64,000 nucleotides of DNA, taken from Varroa destructor. Taxonomy: Eukaryota > Arthropoda > Arachnida > Mesostigmata > Varroidae. The notes under the pieces are model-generated. The model was not told the DNA's origin. It saw only the letters and a list, made by a program, of their open reading frames with translations, and did no database searches. Both the position numbers and the translations under genes were made by a program. The DNA is taken from positions 11,554,248 to 11,618,247 of the forward strand of contig NW_019211454.1 in NCBI RefSeq assembly GCF_002443255.2, read 5' to 3'. Below are positions 36,753-49,196 of this stretch, one piece after another (position 1 is the stretch's first letter; the number at the start of each line of letters is the position of its first letter).

Positions 36753-39700
36753 GGGTCATCTATTCTATCATTAGTAAATCTCTAGGCCTGCATTTGGACC
36801 TACGCACGATCTATATTTCTTGTTCTCTTCCTGTATCTTCCTATTCCGCCCTTCTACCCGATCCGATAGATACGCTAATGTATGTTGCTGTAGGACAGCT
36901 GAGGGACCAATCTTCTGTCTCTCTGATGACAAATTTGTACCACGTTCATCGGAAGCTAAGGTCGTCTGTTTCAGCAGACTCCTGTCAACCTCGATGATTT
37001 TTAGTGTGACCGTCCTTTCGGCGTTTATTTGCACCTTTTTTTCTGCTTTCTGACACCTTGCGTTTCTGCGAATGACCGTGGGTTGTTGCCATTACTTTCC
37101 CTCTAATAGCAGCGGTTTAACAGTATAGTGGAAGGTACCCCTATATTATACGAGCACGTATCCTGTTTTATCATCGTAAGAGCTGAACTCTACTTAGCTG
37201 GCTGGAGACGAATGTCTAGGCTGGGATGGACCAATGGCACACTTGAATCGAGTGAGTTATCATTCGCAGTTGTACGGACGTGTCGAAGGGTAACAAGATG
37301 CACTGAGATAAACTTGGTGGTCGGGGTGAATGCGGCTAGCCGATTTCTAGAGTCCTTATTGTCATCCGCTTCTGCCGATACTGCAATAGACCCTGCAGAC
37401 TATTCGGCTGGCTGCTTACCTTGTTCACTGCGACTAAGAACATCCTGTGTTATTCATTTCTCTCCTCCAGACGGGTGCAGCTTTCTCCACCTATTAATGG
37501 CGTCAAACCGGTTGAGCAGAGCAGAAAAAGCAAGCGTACCTTAGACATATCATTAATAAGTGACAGGGAATCTATTCCAGGGGTGGTAAGTAAAAATTTT
37601 CAAACCGCATCTCACCTCCCTTGATCGCTTTTCAACTGGACACCGGTAGTTAGCCTTGCTAATAATAACTAGCACGAAGGTCGTGCGCTGCGGCAGTATA
37701 GTTATTTGCTGCCATGTGATATTATCATTAAACTATAATAACAAAAGCCATGGCTACAGGCATAGAGACGTGTGGTATCGTTTTTAACTGAACCATTATA
37801 ATACACAGTGGTAGTAGTGATTAAGCGATATTGGATTTTCTGTATCAAGGTTTTCCAAATATTTTCCGAGCAATGGAACGAATTTAACGAAAAAAAAAAC
37901 CATCAAAATTAGGTAAACGGGAAGAACATGATTAAGAACCGAGAACGAAGCGAAAAGTGTCATTACAGAGAACAAACATTTATTTACTTCAAAATTTATT
38001 TTGAACTCTGCTAAAAAAAAAAACGCTAATATGCACAGAAGTCCTATTAAAGAAAATTTAATGAGAATTCCGTGTCCTGTAAACCAAAGCTCAATACAGC
38101 GTAATTCGATTTAGATTTTGCTTCATTAACTTAGACAAAGGCTTTCCAGGGTAGTCGTTACTTAGCTTTTGGAAACGATTCTGATTGAACAAAACATTTA
38201 AGTGTTCCCTTTCTTGCCTTTTCCTTTTTAAGCAAAGCCAAACAAAGATGACGATACGTGCTGCGTTCGAAAAGATAACAACGAAGACGAATCTTGATTT
38301 CAACTTAAAGGGACAGTCTTTATTGCGGTGTCTTGAATCAACTAACTGTCCTCACAAATTCATTCATCCACTGAAGTGTCCAATCTTAACTTGACAATGA
38401 GAGAACTGGAACCGCTTTCCCTTGTGGGGGATCATTCTTCTTCGGATGCAGGAACAATAGCGTTTGAGGAGCTGAGGCTGCAAGCCGTAAACGTTGCCCT
38501 TGACACGGCCAAGCTTCGCCTAGCAACACGTTGTGTCACTTGAATCAGCGTAAAACTGCGCAGCAGATGACTGCAATGCAGAACGGGGCGATCCTCTGCA
38601 TCGTTATGCTAGTTTTAAGAGTGAACAGCCCTTTCCTAGAGAGAATTAGACAGACAGGTAGCTGATAATGGCGGATAATAATAATAATGTAATGCACTAA
38701 GTTCTATTCAGCCTTGAAAAGTTTATTGTCAATTGTGTGGTACTGAGAGCCCACCATTGCTGAACTTCTTTGTTTTTATCAAAGAAGAAGTAGATTAATA
38801 TGAAGCGACCTCGTGGTTCATACACTCGACCTCTCTCCATATAAAACACATTTGAAACTTTATCTGGATAGCTTTTTTATCTAATTATAGCTATTTAGTG
38901 ACGATCTAAAAACAAAACTCTTCTAATTTACAGATGTAAATTATATCTGAATTCTATTAAAATTCACGCATTTTAAGGTAACACAACAATTTAAAGCTCA
39001 TCTTATTATAAGAAAAAAACACCCACGACAAATTGCATTGCCGAAAAATATGTTTGTAGGAGACAGCACAACTTTCCTATTACGACCTGATCTAAAGATT
39101 GCAGTGGATTACGCTAAAGTACTGGAGGACTCAGTGAAGCGTTGTACTTGCCTTTTATCGAGGGTTGCTTGTTGTGTCGTATATAAGTACAACAATGCGT
39201 TTGCTCAACAGATAATCAACAGCAAGTCACTGCCTAACCCCAGCACCGAAGTTTCCCTAATGGGTTAAGGTTTTCGTACAGGGACTACGCTACTCCTTTC
39301 TATGATCCGATGGGCTAAAGGTAGCGAAACAGAACATTAAAAACCATTTTGTCATTTTTCCATAGACTTTGTCTATGCACTTTATTATAGTCTTCGGTAT
39401 TAACTTGACGATCTCTTGTTAACGCGTTCAAATTTATCGTTACCTTTACGTTCGCGGCCGCACCGGTAGTTGCGGCAATATGGCGACTAAAGGCGACAAC
39501 GAACGCAAAACAAGGAGATACAGAAGGTTATGGTGACCCAGCTTAAAGCTCTTAGGCCACCCAAAGCTGATACCTTGGAAGATGTTTGAGCCACAAGTTG
39601 GATAATTTTCTCATGAAAGGAATTGTTGAACAAATTGCACCTAATCTACCTTGTTTCACACGAATGGTTTCTATGCTTGTAGTACTGTGGACCTCGTATT

Positions 39701-40360
39701 AGCAACGCCTGGTTTTTCCAATCAGAGCCCTAACCATAAATGGCAATGTGTAGAAAAACATGCCATTTTCTTTTGAAAAATATACTTTTTTTTTTTTTAA
39801 TTGTAAACTTTTCGATTTTTAATGTTTGCAAATATTCGTCTTTTTGCACGTGTTACACTGTTTTGTTTTTTAAACAGGATATGCCATATTGTAATGATAT
39901 CATTCAGTGGAACTTTTTTTTTTACTTACAATATGAATTAAATCTAACCAAGGTTAGATAAACGAAATTAGCTGCCCTTTCAGTTATTGTAGTTGAGTGG
40001 CAATGCTTGAAACTGAATAGGTTAGAATAAGTATCATCAAGCATAGAATCTTTTCTAAAAAACGGAAGGTAAACTATACATTCTATTGTGTTTTATCATT
40101 TAATACCGTATGCGAAATCGTCTGCATAACATAATCTTTTGCTGTCCTCTCAAGTCAGCGCTGGATAGTATGTCCATGACCATTTCACACATAAGAACCT
40201 AATAATAACATGTAAGATAATTAATAGGCTTGCAATGAAATACGTAAGGCACTTAATGAACGATTAACGATAAAATGTAATATTGTTAGCTTTACATTCA
40301 CGTGATGATGAGATACGAGGGTGTTTGAAGTAAGAACGAAACCAAAGGCAGGGCAAACAG
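36752..40360. other. no supported gene outside the 37471 candidate
   Basis: Small inverted repeats are visible: 38765-38787 (8-bp arms CTTCTTTG and CAAAGAAG), 39361-39377 (7-bp arms CATAGAC and GTCTATG with loop TTT) and 39942-39959 (ATCTAACC AA GGTTAGAT). Their density is a little high, but each is individually within chance. The short frame 39038-39268 (TTG start) is unrecognised. Confidence 0.55.
37471..37585 (+). CDS. candidate 115-nt internal exon (speculative)
   Basis: A strong pyrimidine-rich acceptor (TTCATTTCTCTCCTCCAG ending 37470) and a strong donor (GGGTG|GTAAGTAAAA, GT at 37586) bound a stop-free segment reading 38 codons after one leading base, Arg-, Lys- and Ser-rich in its middle part. 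It overlaps, in another frame, the longest complete frame of the window (37128-37544, 138 codons, GTG start). At most one of the two can be right. No partner exon in the required phase was established. Confidence 0.13.
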
Positions 40361-40365
40361 CAAAT

Positions 40366-40588
40366 ATGGTTATTTTTTCAAATATACTTCGACTGACCTA
40401 TAGGACACATCGAGCCTTGCTCCGGCGAGGTGTAGGCGTCTGCCGCATTCGTTGGCGTACACAAGTTGCTATAAACTCGATATATACCCATGTAGGTAAT
40501 GAACGCTAGGAAACTGAAACCTTGTTGATGAATGCTATCCTTGCAGATGGTTGGCCTGCATTATCCAGTCTTTCTGACAAGGAACGTT
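40366..40588 (+). CDS. candidate short frame with a 51-nt intron (speculative)
   Basis: An ATG at 40366 lies in a frame open from 40312 that reaches GTAG|GTAATG (GT at 40496). TATCCTTGCAG ends at 40546, bounding a 51-nt possible intron with TTGATGA as a branch-site-like motif. The joined frame adds about 14 codons and stops at TAA, giving about 57 residues, Arg-rich, with no known domain. Its intron length equals that of the 49064-49114 candidate. Weak evidence. Confidence 0.1.
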
Positions 40589-40777
40589 AATAAATTCTAT
40601 AATGCTATAGGTCACAGCGACTTCGCCCACGTAGTGACAACAAGGACGATGGAGAAAAGCACCATTGTATACCTCTGCCGCGACCTAGTAACTGCTAATT
40701 TTTCAACCGGATGAACGCATTCGTAAGAGAAGTGTGATAGGAAAAATCCTATTGCAGGAATGGCTTGTCTTTATAAC

Positions 40778-40802
<25 letters not shown>
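40778..40802. repeat. (AT)12 microsatellite
   Basis: Twenty-five bases of alternating A and T after TTATAAC, continuing as an interrupted ATATATA. Confidence 0.95.
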
Positions 40803-40809
<7 letters not shown>

Positions 40810-43800
40810 AAAACATATATTTACCTGTCACGTAATAGGACTCACATCGGACAGTATGAAGGGTACACATTCGGAACGCATATTGTTTGTAGTAAAGGCT
40901 AATGGAACAAATAATTCGAGTCGATTCATCATTTACGCTGCTAGAATAATACATCGCTTCTAGGAGCAAGAATGCTGTAAAACACCGTTAATCCGAAGCG
41001 GATCTGGCGTATGTAAACCTAGACCTATGTAATGTAATAGTTTATCACTAAACATCCCTGCCATTTTTTTTTTCATTTAGTAACGCCGAGAATCGGCAAC
41101 CAAGAATGTTCAATAAGAAAAAAGTATACCTGGAAACCCATAATGACTGACAATGACATCTTGATTTTCGGTGAAGGATGACGGCGTCGTGCTTATAATC
41201 CCATTTCTCCATGAGCATTTCTGGTGCATTATTCATAGACAAAAGGCCTATAGAACCTTAACACTGCTCCGAGCTATTCTAATCTAATAGCCTAGCAATC
41301 TGCATAATGCTCTCAATGGGTTTGGTACACAACTCTGGTTAGTCTGGAAACGTAGCTTTCCCAATCCGGTGTAAATAATAAATGTTTATGTCTCCATGGA
41401 GCACAAAATAATTCTAGAGAGTTGTTATGCGTTCAGAAACATCGGACACAAAATTCATATTTTATAATACATTAGCAGAGTATAGCTTCCCAAACCATGT
41501 CTTCCCTTTTGGGAGCTATGCAAGTGTACTTATGATGATTTTTGACTCGGATCCTCGCCTACTAGAACGTTGGCATTCCTTGCTTTATTAAGGTTAGCTC
41601 TTGTTTTCGCTGATTGAATTTACGTCCCCTATTTGCGCATGTCTTCGCTAGCTACAGTAGAAACAGAAACTTTATAGAGTGAGATCATTTGTGACCTTGT
41701 TTATCTCTCCTGACGAACCCACTTTATTGACTTTCGGTTGCCTGTGTCATTCGGATTCAAGTAATACTCGTCGGGTACCTTTTCCTTTGCTAGTTGATTG
41801 TTGACATGTTCAGCAATGACCACCCTCTAATTTGGGCGTCATAGTGAAAGTGATGAGCGTTTCTTTGGTTGCTAAGCTATCGCTGCTATCCAAGAAACAG
41901 ATACCACACTGAAAAAGACCCCATATTTTTGAGAAAGAACGGCGTAATCTCGGTGCCTAATACCTATCTCGCTGAGCGCGGTGCTACGGTAACCATTATA
42001 CCATATACAACACTCGCTGGTTTAAATTACAGCATTGGCAGGTGTTTACGATGCTATACGGTTTCATAGATCTGTCAGAAATATGTCTAGCAAAACACAC
42101 TCTGGCGAGTTGTTGATTTTACACGAAAGTTCGTTCAATCAGTAAGAATGACCAAAAATGCTAAGGAAAACAAATTATGTTTGTCTCCTTTTGAGGTAAT
42201 ATTTTTGACATCACGACTGGCACTGAGTAACTGTTTTGAATAGAAGCCGTTCGAAATGCGCATAGTTGATGTATCAGCTCAAAAGTTGGCCTACTTTCTA
42301 TCATCTTTAAGCTTGGCCTATCTCGCAGCAAATGCCCTAGTGCACTTTCTTCGACGTGTCACAACGAAGAGAATACTGCAAAAATTTATGAAGCGGATAT
42401 AGATAGTTCTGTGTTGAAACTTTGCTCTATCCGTAAAACGGCGATGAGCTATTTGTTTAGCCCAGCTGCTTGGAGTCTTTGACTTGTTTGTAGGACGCAT
42501 GATGTTATAATCCCTGCGCAATAGGCGTATATTTTCCACACTCTGGAAGGTATACGACCCGGAGATTACAGATAATGCTAATACAACACAGTTACCTCGG
42601 ATTTTAAAGCAACATTTTAAAACATTTAGGAGGCCAATCGCTACTTTGGCCTCGGGTTACCCGCAGAGGAGACATGTATTAAATGCCGCAAAATTACAAC
42701 CCAGCGTTAAGAAGAGGGAAGTATAAAACATTATTGAAGAACCCAGGTTAATTTCGTTTCCGTAGGCAAGATGCTAATATCTTGCAAAACTTCTAATGGA
42801 CTCAGGTGATCGTACCTGCAAAGCAGGGTTTTGAATTTCATGCAGCTTTTGTACGTATGACTATCAGTACGAACTACGAGTGTGTTTAGCCGAGGCACAT
42901 ACGAAAAGGTACTTCTATTCAAGTACCAACGTGTAATAACACACGTACTGCTAGCACAATGCATGTACAGAAAAAGCCAATTATTTCTTTCTATGCCGCA
43001 AGCCATAACGTTTAAACTGATATTTTTATGCCATTAGTGCATGAGATCTGGATTGGATAATTATAGTTTACTTTTTTACATCCAAAACTTGACAGTATAT
43101 AGAACGATTTGCGACCCCTTTTTTTTAAACGACCTACGTTTCAAAGCAGGTTTTCTTCGCATTTCTGTTATCATTACCTCATATTGCATTTGTCGGGGTC
43201 GCAATCGCTTCGTTAGAGCTTCGTAAGTTTTTATTTAGCTAAAATAATGCTTCAAAAACCAAATAGCGTCTTCGGTGCAGTGCCAACTTCTTACCGTTAA
43301 AGAATTACTATGTCAATAAGAGGCAGACAAGCAGTAAACAACTTTGACATAACATACACCCTAGAGAACAAGACACATCAAACGGTTTGTTGGTTCAATT
43401 TATTCATGTTATACATCGTATTGTAGTACCAAAAGTTATTTTTTTGTCTATTATACGACATTATGCAACCTACGTTATTTAGTAGCCAATAGAAAGCTCT
43501 AAAGAGAATCCTAAACCGAAACAAAAAAAAATTACTTTACCCTGTTTAGCCGTATTGCAGATGTTCAATAAGCACTGTCTTAACTTAAAGGCTGTTTATT
43601 ACCGTCGAAGGATTTTAATGCGCAAATATAATTTTATTTTATTTACCTTTCATTACATTTTTTAGCACTTACTTAAAATCCAAATGATATTTTTGTCATA
43701 TCCTAATCACAAAGTAGAAGTTAATGTAGAAATGTTTAGAGGTTATCGAAAGGCCAGTTTACATCTAGAAGTTTATGTCACGACAGGCAAATAAATCGCA

Positions 43801-44350
43801 TATGATGGTCGTGTTATTTTTGCACTATTCGGCGAAAATAGGTCTACGTTTAACAAAAACGTGTAAGGTGTAAAGAACAAACAGCATACCTCTTTTTCTC
43901 TCCTTCTTTTCAAAGCTAACTGCAAAAGAAACACTTGATGTGCACGCCTAGGTAGCGTCTTTGAAACTTTTTACTGATTAAATTCCCTTTGCAGCCAGTC
44001 TCACCCGTTCTGGTCTACTGCGAGCCCCATTTTTGCTTCAAAGACATTTCTACGTTTTCAAACGCATCGCACAATTTTCCACTGTAGTCGCTTTTTTTTT
44101 TTATTATTGCTTTATAGCGATGCAGTTGTGAAGCAAGCATGCACCAGGGCCTCGACCAAGATCTGAATTTACCTATTAAAGTAGTATTGACATGCTATGA
44201 ATCTAATCGTTTAGGCAAGAATTATCATTAACTTGACTGGAAATTAACACAAAATAGAAGACTATTTTGGGGCAACATTTTCAAAAGCATTTAACGAATG
44301 GATCAGAAATATAAGAAAGTGCTAATTCATTAAATCTGAGCAAGGAATCA
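40803..44350. other. AT-rich background, no supported gene
   Basis: Apart from the paired hairpins at 42908-42946, I see only short unrecognised frames on both strands and short homopolymer runs. Confidence 0.6.
42908..42946. repeat. two tandem small hairpins
   Basis: GGTACTT (42908-42914) pairs with AAGTACC (42921-42927) around CTATTC. Two bases later ACGTGT (42929-42934) pairs with ACACGT (42941-42946) around AATAAC. The close pairing of two perfect stems is mildly unusual; no T-run or gene gives it a role. Confidence 0.55.
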
Positions 44351-44355
44351 GCTCG

Positions 44356-44406
44356 AATTTTAGGGAGTTTATATCTGGCCTCGCCAGATATAAACTCGCT
44401 AAAATT
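44356..44406. repeat. 23-pair hairpin with 3-nt loop
   Basis: The inner stem GAGTTTATATCTGGC (44365-44379) is the exact reverse complement of 44383-44397, with the loop CTC. A single G-G mismatch (44364/44398) separates it from a further 8 pairs, AATTTTAG (44356-44363) with CTAAAATT (44399-44406). A nearly perfect 24-position stem cannot be explained by base composition. The very tight loop suggests an inverted duplication made by replication template switching, or an extruding DNA palindrome, more than a processed RNA. Confidence 0.93.
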
Positions 44407-47400
44407 AATACTAAAATCAAACCGGGTGCCTGTGATATCGATTTTCAATATCATTTTTCACTCCTCCGTTTTCTAGCTAGTCTTCCCCTGTATATGCCTG
44501 AGCGTAGAATTCCCCTGAGACTTTTTATATATAACAAAAATCGTTTTCTACCTAGATACACCTCGATCCACTACAGAGTAGAAACGCGCTGTTTTTATAC
44601 AATGTTTATTTCGTCACTTCTATTAGCTTTTAATCGACCTATTTTGGCTCGAGGGCGAGCTGACAACGGCGCATTGCAGGATTCTTTTTGTCGAAAAATG
44701 CGGTCACGAGAAGCTAGCTATATGAGATAGAGAACGGGTGAGAGAGATGAAAAAGCCAATGTGGCCAATATATCCAATGTGGTCGCGGTCCCTTAACGAA
44801 GTTTCCCTGATTTTGGTAGTACTCGACACGTCTCGGCTTTGGTTATTAGGTGGTCCTATTCCCTATTCCAATTTAGATAGAGACTGCTCGCGACACCGGC
44901 GCTGGAGAGCGGGCACGTTGTTCAGTCATCTGCTCGGTGGGTTTACGGACCGCCGTCTAGATAGTCTCATTGCTAACTCATCTAAATAGAACATTCGGGC
45001 GAGCTTCACTGCTGGCCCAACCTATTCGGCCTAGCAGAGATCGTTCTGCGCCAGCTCCTGTAAACGGTATGTGAGAGCGCCAGTTCGTGTTTGTACGAAA
45101 GTTTGAATATGATCTAAGCTACCCTCACGGACATACTGGTTTCGAATTTAGATATTATTATGCAAGGGGCTGGCGAAACCCAAGAATGTCTAATACGGCG
45201 CAGAGTTGAGAAATGCGACTTGGGGTTGGAGACTGTTTTGTAAGGTGGGTACGGGTAAAAAGAATAGCTTATATCATAAATCAGCGGAGTCCATTAGCGC
45301 CATATACGATTGAGACCGATAAAACCACCGTTATGAGCTATTTTGTTTTTCTGTTATGCGTTTCAAAGCTGGCCAAGTTCCCCGAAGGAAAGAAGGAGCT
45401 GATAAGACTCCAGAGATATTTAGAAGAGATTTTTTTTGGTTACGCTGTTCAATATTTCATCACTCGTTATGGCGTGGCTGTTTCTGCTTTTATGCGACGC
45501 TATTTAGCATGGCCTGCCCTGTGAGAACACACATAACATTCAAATACTGTGCTTATGAATTTTAAGGAAATGACTACAATTAACATTGCCTGTAGCTTTG
45601 AGGCTCTTTTTTCGATAACAGCAGTTGGCATGTAATGATGTTTTTTGGGAGCGATTCCGTTATGCTCCGTCATCGGATTTCTAAAAGAGCGGTCTCCATG
45701 GCTTTCTCCGTATTTTATTTTTACTACTATTAAAAATTTATCAGTTTTTTTTTCCTTACCGATGAAAAGAACTCATCTCTACCCACCGCTTTAGTGGATA
45801 CTCGCAAGTCAATTAAATAGCTTTAAACCAAATGTAGGTACCCACTGGAGCGTATACAAGATCTTAGATCCCCAGAAGAGGGAAACAATTTACTCACTTC
45901 TTTATCCATTTTCATGGTGGTTTCCACTTAGTTGAGAAAATGGAAATATGTAAGTACAACAATAAGATTAATTAGAAGCAGACAATAGTTTTGTTTCTCG
46001 GCTGGAATACATCCATGACCAAAAAAAGGTACCTGTGGTGGAAGTCACAATAAATGCGAGTGACAAATGAACGTTTCTCGCAAGGAAGTTTTCCCCAGCT
46101 TTTCAATGGCGATACATATACTACTTGGACCTTGTTTCGCGTTGACCGGTATCAGTGAATATATACTTCGCTCTCCATATCGAGAAGTGCATTACTATGT
46201 TAAATATATTGCGAGGCAAGCGTACCTTTGCTTTCAGGCATCGCTGGCCCGCGAACCGGTAAGGACTAAAGCATCTTGTGTTTTGAAACGATATTTTTAA
46301 TATAAAAAGCACATATGCGCATATGTAAGCAATCGATAACAAAGTGCTATAAAAGATTATCACAAGTAACACTGCAGAAGTACCACCGTTCAAATACGTT
46401 ACCAATATAGAAAATACCCACTTTATCGTAATGAACTGGCAATACCATTCGTGCGCATTGGCATTCTTTGCCCTAAACATAGTTCCTAAAAGGAAACGAT
46501 AGTTATCGTCGCCTAACGACCAAGCGCGAATCCACTACATTGTCTATCAGAGAAACGTTGTATTCACTAATCGTTCAATTGAATATCCATATTGCATCTT
46601 GAAATGTTCAGATTTGGCCTCTTCCACTATGTAGGACTATTTATTAAGAGCACGTGGAAATATTCAGATGCTCTGTGCCGCCGGAGACAGTAAGAGGGCC
46701 ACAAGCACGTGAACGTACATACGATATCGATGCTGATGGATCCTGTATGCGTTATACAAAGTGTGTGCGAATTGTAAATAGGACACTGTTGGCGTACCTC
46801 TGGTAACCATCTGCAGGCACAGCTGAATCTAAAAGTAGGCTTTATAGAAGAGCCCCTAAAGCCAGAAGAAGACGAGAATGAACGACAATAGAACAAAAGA
46901 AAGGCTTCACACAATCTATGGATAGCTGGAGAAGGTCACCATATAAACGAAAGCCAATTCTGGCGACATGTATTTGCGCTTTACTTTTCAATACTCGCAC
47001 GGTTTTCACAGCGACTTTTTAAGAAGGCATGTGAATAGCTTCATCGCTGCAGGACTTACATGCCTATGACACGGCACAGATTTTAAGCTTCGCTACAAGC
47101 TTCTGCCACTTTAGATGGCCTAAAATGAAAGAATAGGTGTACGAAAACTAACTACTTGTTTTTTTTTTAAATAAAAAAGGACCCCTTGCTTCAGGCCTCA
47201 AACACCGAAGTCAGAGCGAAACACAATACTCTAAAAGACCTTCGAAGGATATTCGGCACACATTTTCAATTTGTTCCTTACAATTTCGCCATAGCGATGT
47301 AAATTGGACAAGCAACTTTCGGAGGTTTCTTTAGCATACATTGGCCAGCCTGCTTATTTGACAATCAGTCCGTCACAGATGTCCCCAGGCTACATTCGAA

Positions 47401-48364
47401 CTTGTTCCTGTACGATTTATATATACTTCTCGTTGTCGAAAATGACTTGAAGGATCCTTTCTCATAAACCAACGTAAAAAAATTATATGCAACACTGACT
47501 GCATTACGGCAGTATTAAGTTGGTTTATCAAGCTAAAAGATAAAAGTAGCCAGAGTTTTTATATCAACAAAAAGCTTACTGTAGTATGGCATTCAGCTTT
47601 TGCGAGTCAGAACCCTAGTAACGTGAGCTCCCAAAAGGCGATAGACCCTGCGTACGAGATAAATATCATACAGCTTCTCGGGAAATATCTTTAATTACGG
47701 GCCAAATAAATTAAAACCATAAGTCATAAAGATCTTATGGGCAAACAAAGAGCAATAAAAAAAGATGCAGGCGACATGAAAATATAAAAGCGTCAAAATA
47801 GTAGCAAGAATAATGTATTATATGTGCATCTTCATTCGTACTTGTCTCTAAAGATGTCAGTAATTTGAACGTAAAGTGAGCTACTGAGTACTGATTTTAT
47901 ACCGCTTTTATTAAGCTCGATGATGATATAGCAGTAAAAGTCTGCTTATCAGTGACATCCGTCGCAAATAATAAATATACAAAATACACACAACAAACTA
48001 CCGAAGCACAAGTGTATATTAAGCTTAGATAAGAAGTCTAATATAGTGCGAAAAAGAGTTATAGAGTCTCTTATAATCCACTGATATTTGTGTTGTGAAC
48101 TTGCGGCGAATGTATCGTTTTCCAGCGTCGACACACACACACGCTATGACAAATATTATCTATTTATCATCCTTACATACGTCTTTGATGGACGCTCAAA
48201 CTTAGCAAGAACTCTTATAACAAAGTGACGATAATTGTTTTAGAGCAACACTGTCTCCATTCCAGCAAGTTAGAGTGATAATCATACTTCGAACGAGATG
48301 CGAACCAGGGGGCAAGCCTTCAAAGTTGATGGCTGCTGTACTACCCTATTAATTCATAGATCGC
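44407..48364. other. AT-rich background, no supported gene
   Basis: Plus-strand frames at 44494-44730, 44738-44989, 45213-45524 and 46067-46300 are successive but unrecognised, and the last runs into a donor-like CCG|GTAAGG at 46260. A perfect 16-bp palindrome ACATATGCGCATATGT lies at 46311-46326. From 46500 to 48300 I see nothing beyond short minus-strand frames. Confidence 0.55.
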
Positions 48365-48455
48365 ATGTACAGGTCTTTTGTGTCGGCACGACTTGGTACT
48401 ATAGTTCGCCTTTTACCTGTAGTTCCATTTGTTCGCTTTCTGAAGTCAAAAAGTA
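48365..48455 (+). CDS. candidate exon 1 of an unknown three-exon gene
   Basis: An ATG opens 30 codons and one extra base, ending at a very strong donor, TAGTA|GTAAGTAAAA (GT at 48456). The predicted N-terminus (MYRSFVSASRLGTIVRLL) is basic and hydroxylated with hydrophobic residues and no acidic ones, which would suit a mitochondrial presequence, though this is inference. The following 274-nt interval (48456-48729) is A-rich, holds an (AGT)5 repeat and ends in TTGTGTTCCCGCAG, a good acceptor. A 109-codon minus-strand frame (48349-48678) overlaps this region and is an alternative. Confidence 0.2.
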
Positions 48456-48500
48456 GTAAGTAAAAAAAATAGTAAAGTAAATAAAGTAGGTATAAAAAAA

Positions 48501-48516
48501 AGTAGTAGTAGTAGTA
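48501..48516. repeat. (AGT)5 microsatellite
   Basis: Five AGT units in a purine-rich stretch of GTA and A runs (48450-48525), inside the first putative intron of the 48365 model. Confidence 0.9.
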
Positions 48517-48729
48517 AAAACTGCCCTTGACTAGGAAATGAAACAATTTCAACTCGACCATTAAAGCTTTCTCTCTTCTTGTCAAGTAGACATAACCCGC
48601 CGCGTTCCTAGGGCGTCCTAGGCCCTGGCTCGGCAGGCCGAACCGTTGCTGGACCGTGTCTGCCTTTAACGTCTTCAAATACCGCTAGGGGCAAATGTAA
48701 TAATGTAGTATGTTATTGTGTTCCCGCAG

Positions 48730-49063
48730 CGCGTCCAAGAAATGCGCCACGAAACATAGCAGAGGGTGTAAATGAAAAGGACACGCTAATTGTGTTTGAC
48801 TCAGTGTTCTACGGCCTCGGGGGTGCTACAGTAACGTATTCTGCCAAAGCGCGGAGAGCTTCTCCACATGATAACTTTGGCCGTTTCGGAAGCGGCGGTA
48901 CTCCCGTATCTGCTGTTCTCGGACGAACGTGGAACGTAGATTACCATGCGTTATGTCTCCTGAGGACTACCCTTCGGCGCAACAAAGACGCATCTATGTG
49001 TAAGCAATGTCGAACATTCACGTTTGATTGTCCAGAAGTTTCAAATTTAAAGGTTCGGACCGT
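48730..49063 (+). CDS. candidate exon 2 of an unknown three-exon gene
   Basis: This 334-nt segment lies between a good acceptor (TTGTGTTCCCGCAG) and a donor-like CGT|GTAAGC. It is stop-free in the phase demanded by exon 1, and the frame is in fact open back to 48612. It is richer in G+C than its surroundings. The translation includes Gly-rich turns and a Cys trio (CKQC, then Cys seven residues on; about residues 121, 124 and 131 of the model) that could be part of a metal site, but there is no fourth ligand and no family is recognised. Stop-free runs this long occur by chance once or a few times in this window, so phase agreement with both neighbours is the main support. Confidence 0.22.
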
Positions 49064-49114
49064 GTAAGCTGTATTCATGGGGACTGCGAGCTGACATCAG
49101 ACTGTGTTTTACAG

Positions 49115-49196
49115 GGCCGATCCGAAGTACGATTGCTCTAGTGGATTATTGAGTTTGTTTATCAGTGTGCATATATTTGTATCCACTAGTGTCTAA
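49115..49196 (+). CDS. candidate exon 3 (terminal) of an unknown three-exon gene
   Basis: A 51-nt interval (49064-49114) begins GTAAGC, contains CTGAC about 20 nt before its end and finishes TGTGTTTTACAG, all the hallmarks of a minimal spliceosomal intron. In the phase left by exon 2 the downstream segment reads ADPKYDCSSG and continues through a hydrophobic tail (LLSLFISVHIFV) to TAA at 49194-49196. The complete model has 168 residues; the hydrophobic C-terminus might be a tail anchor. An overlapping GTG frame (49165-49389) is the competing reading. Confidence 0.2.

Noticed and set aside
37128..37544. Longest complete frame, 138 codons, GTG start
   Set aside because: Its length is the expected chance maximum for this composition, it lacks an ATG start, shows no known motif, and a better-bounded segment (37471-37585) uses another frame.
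48349..48678. Minus-strand frame of 109 codons
   Set aside because: It contains a Tyr- and Leu-rich stretch that is simply the translation of the A-rich (AGT)n repeat, and is more likely a low-complexity artefact.
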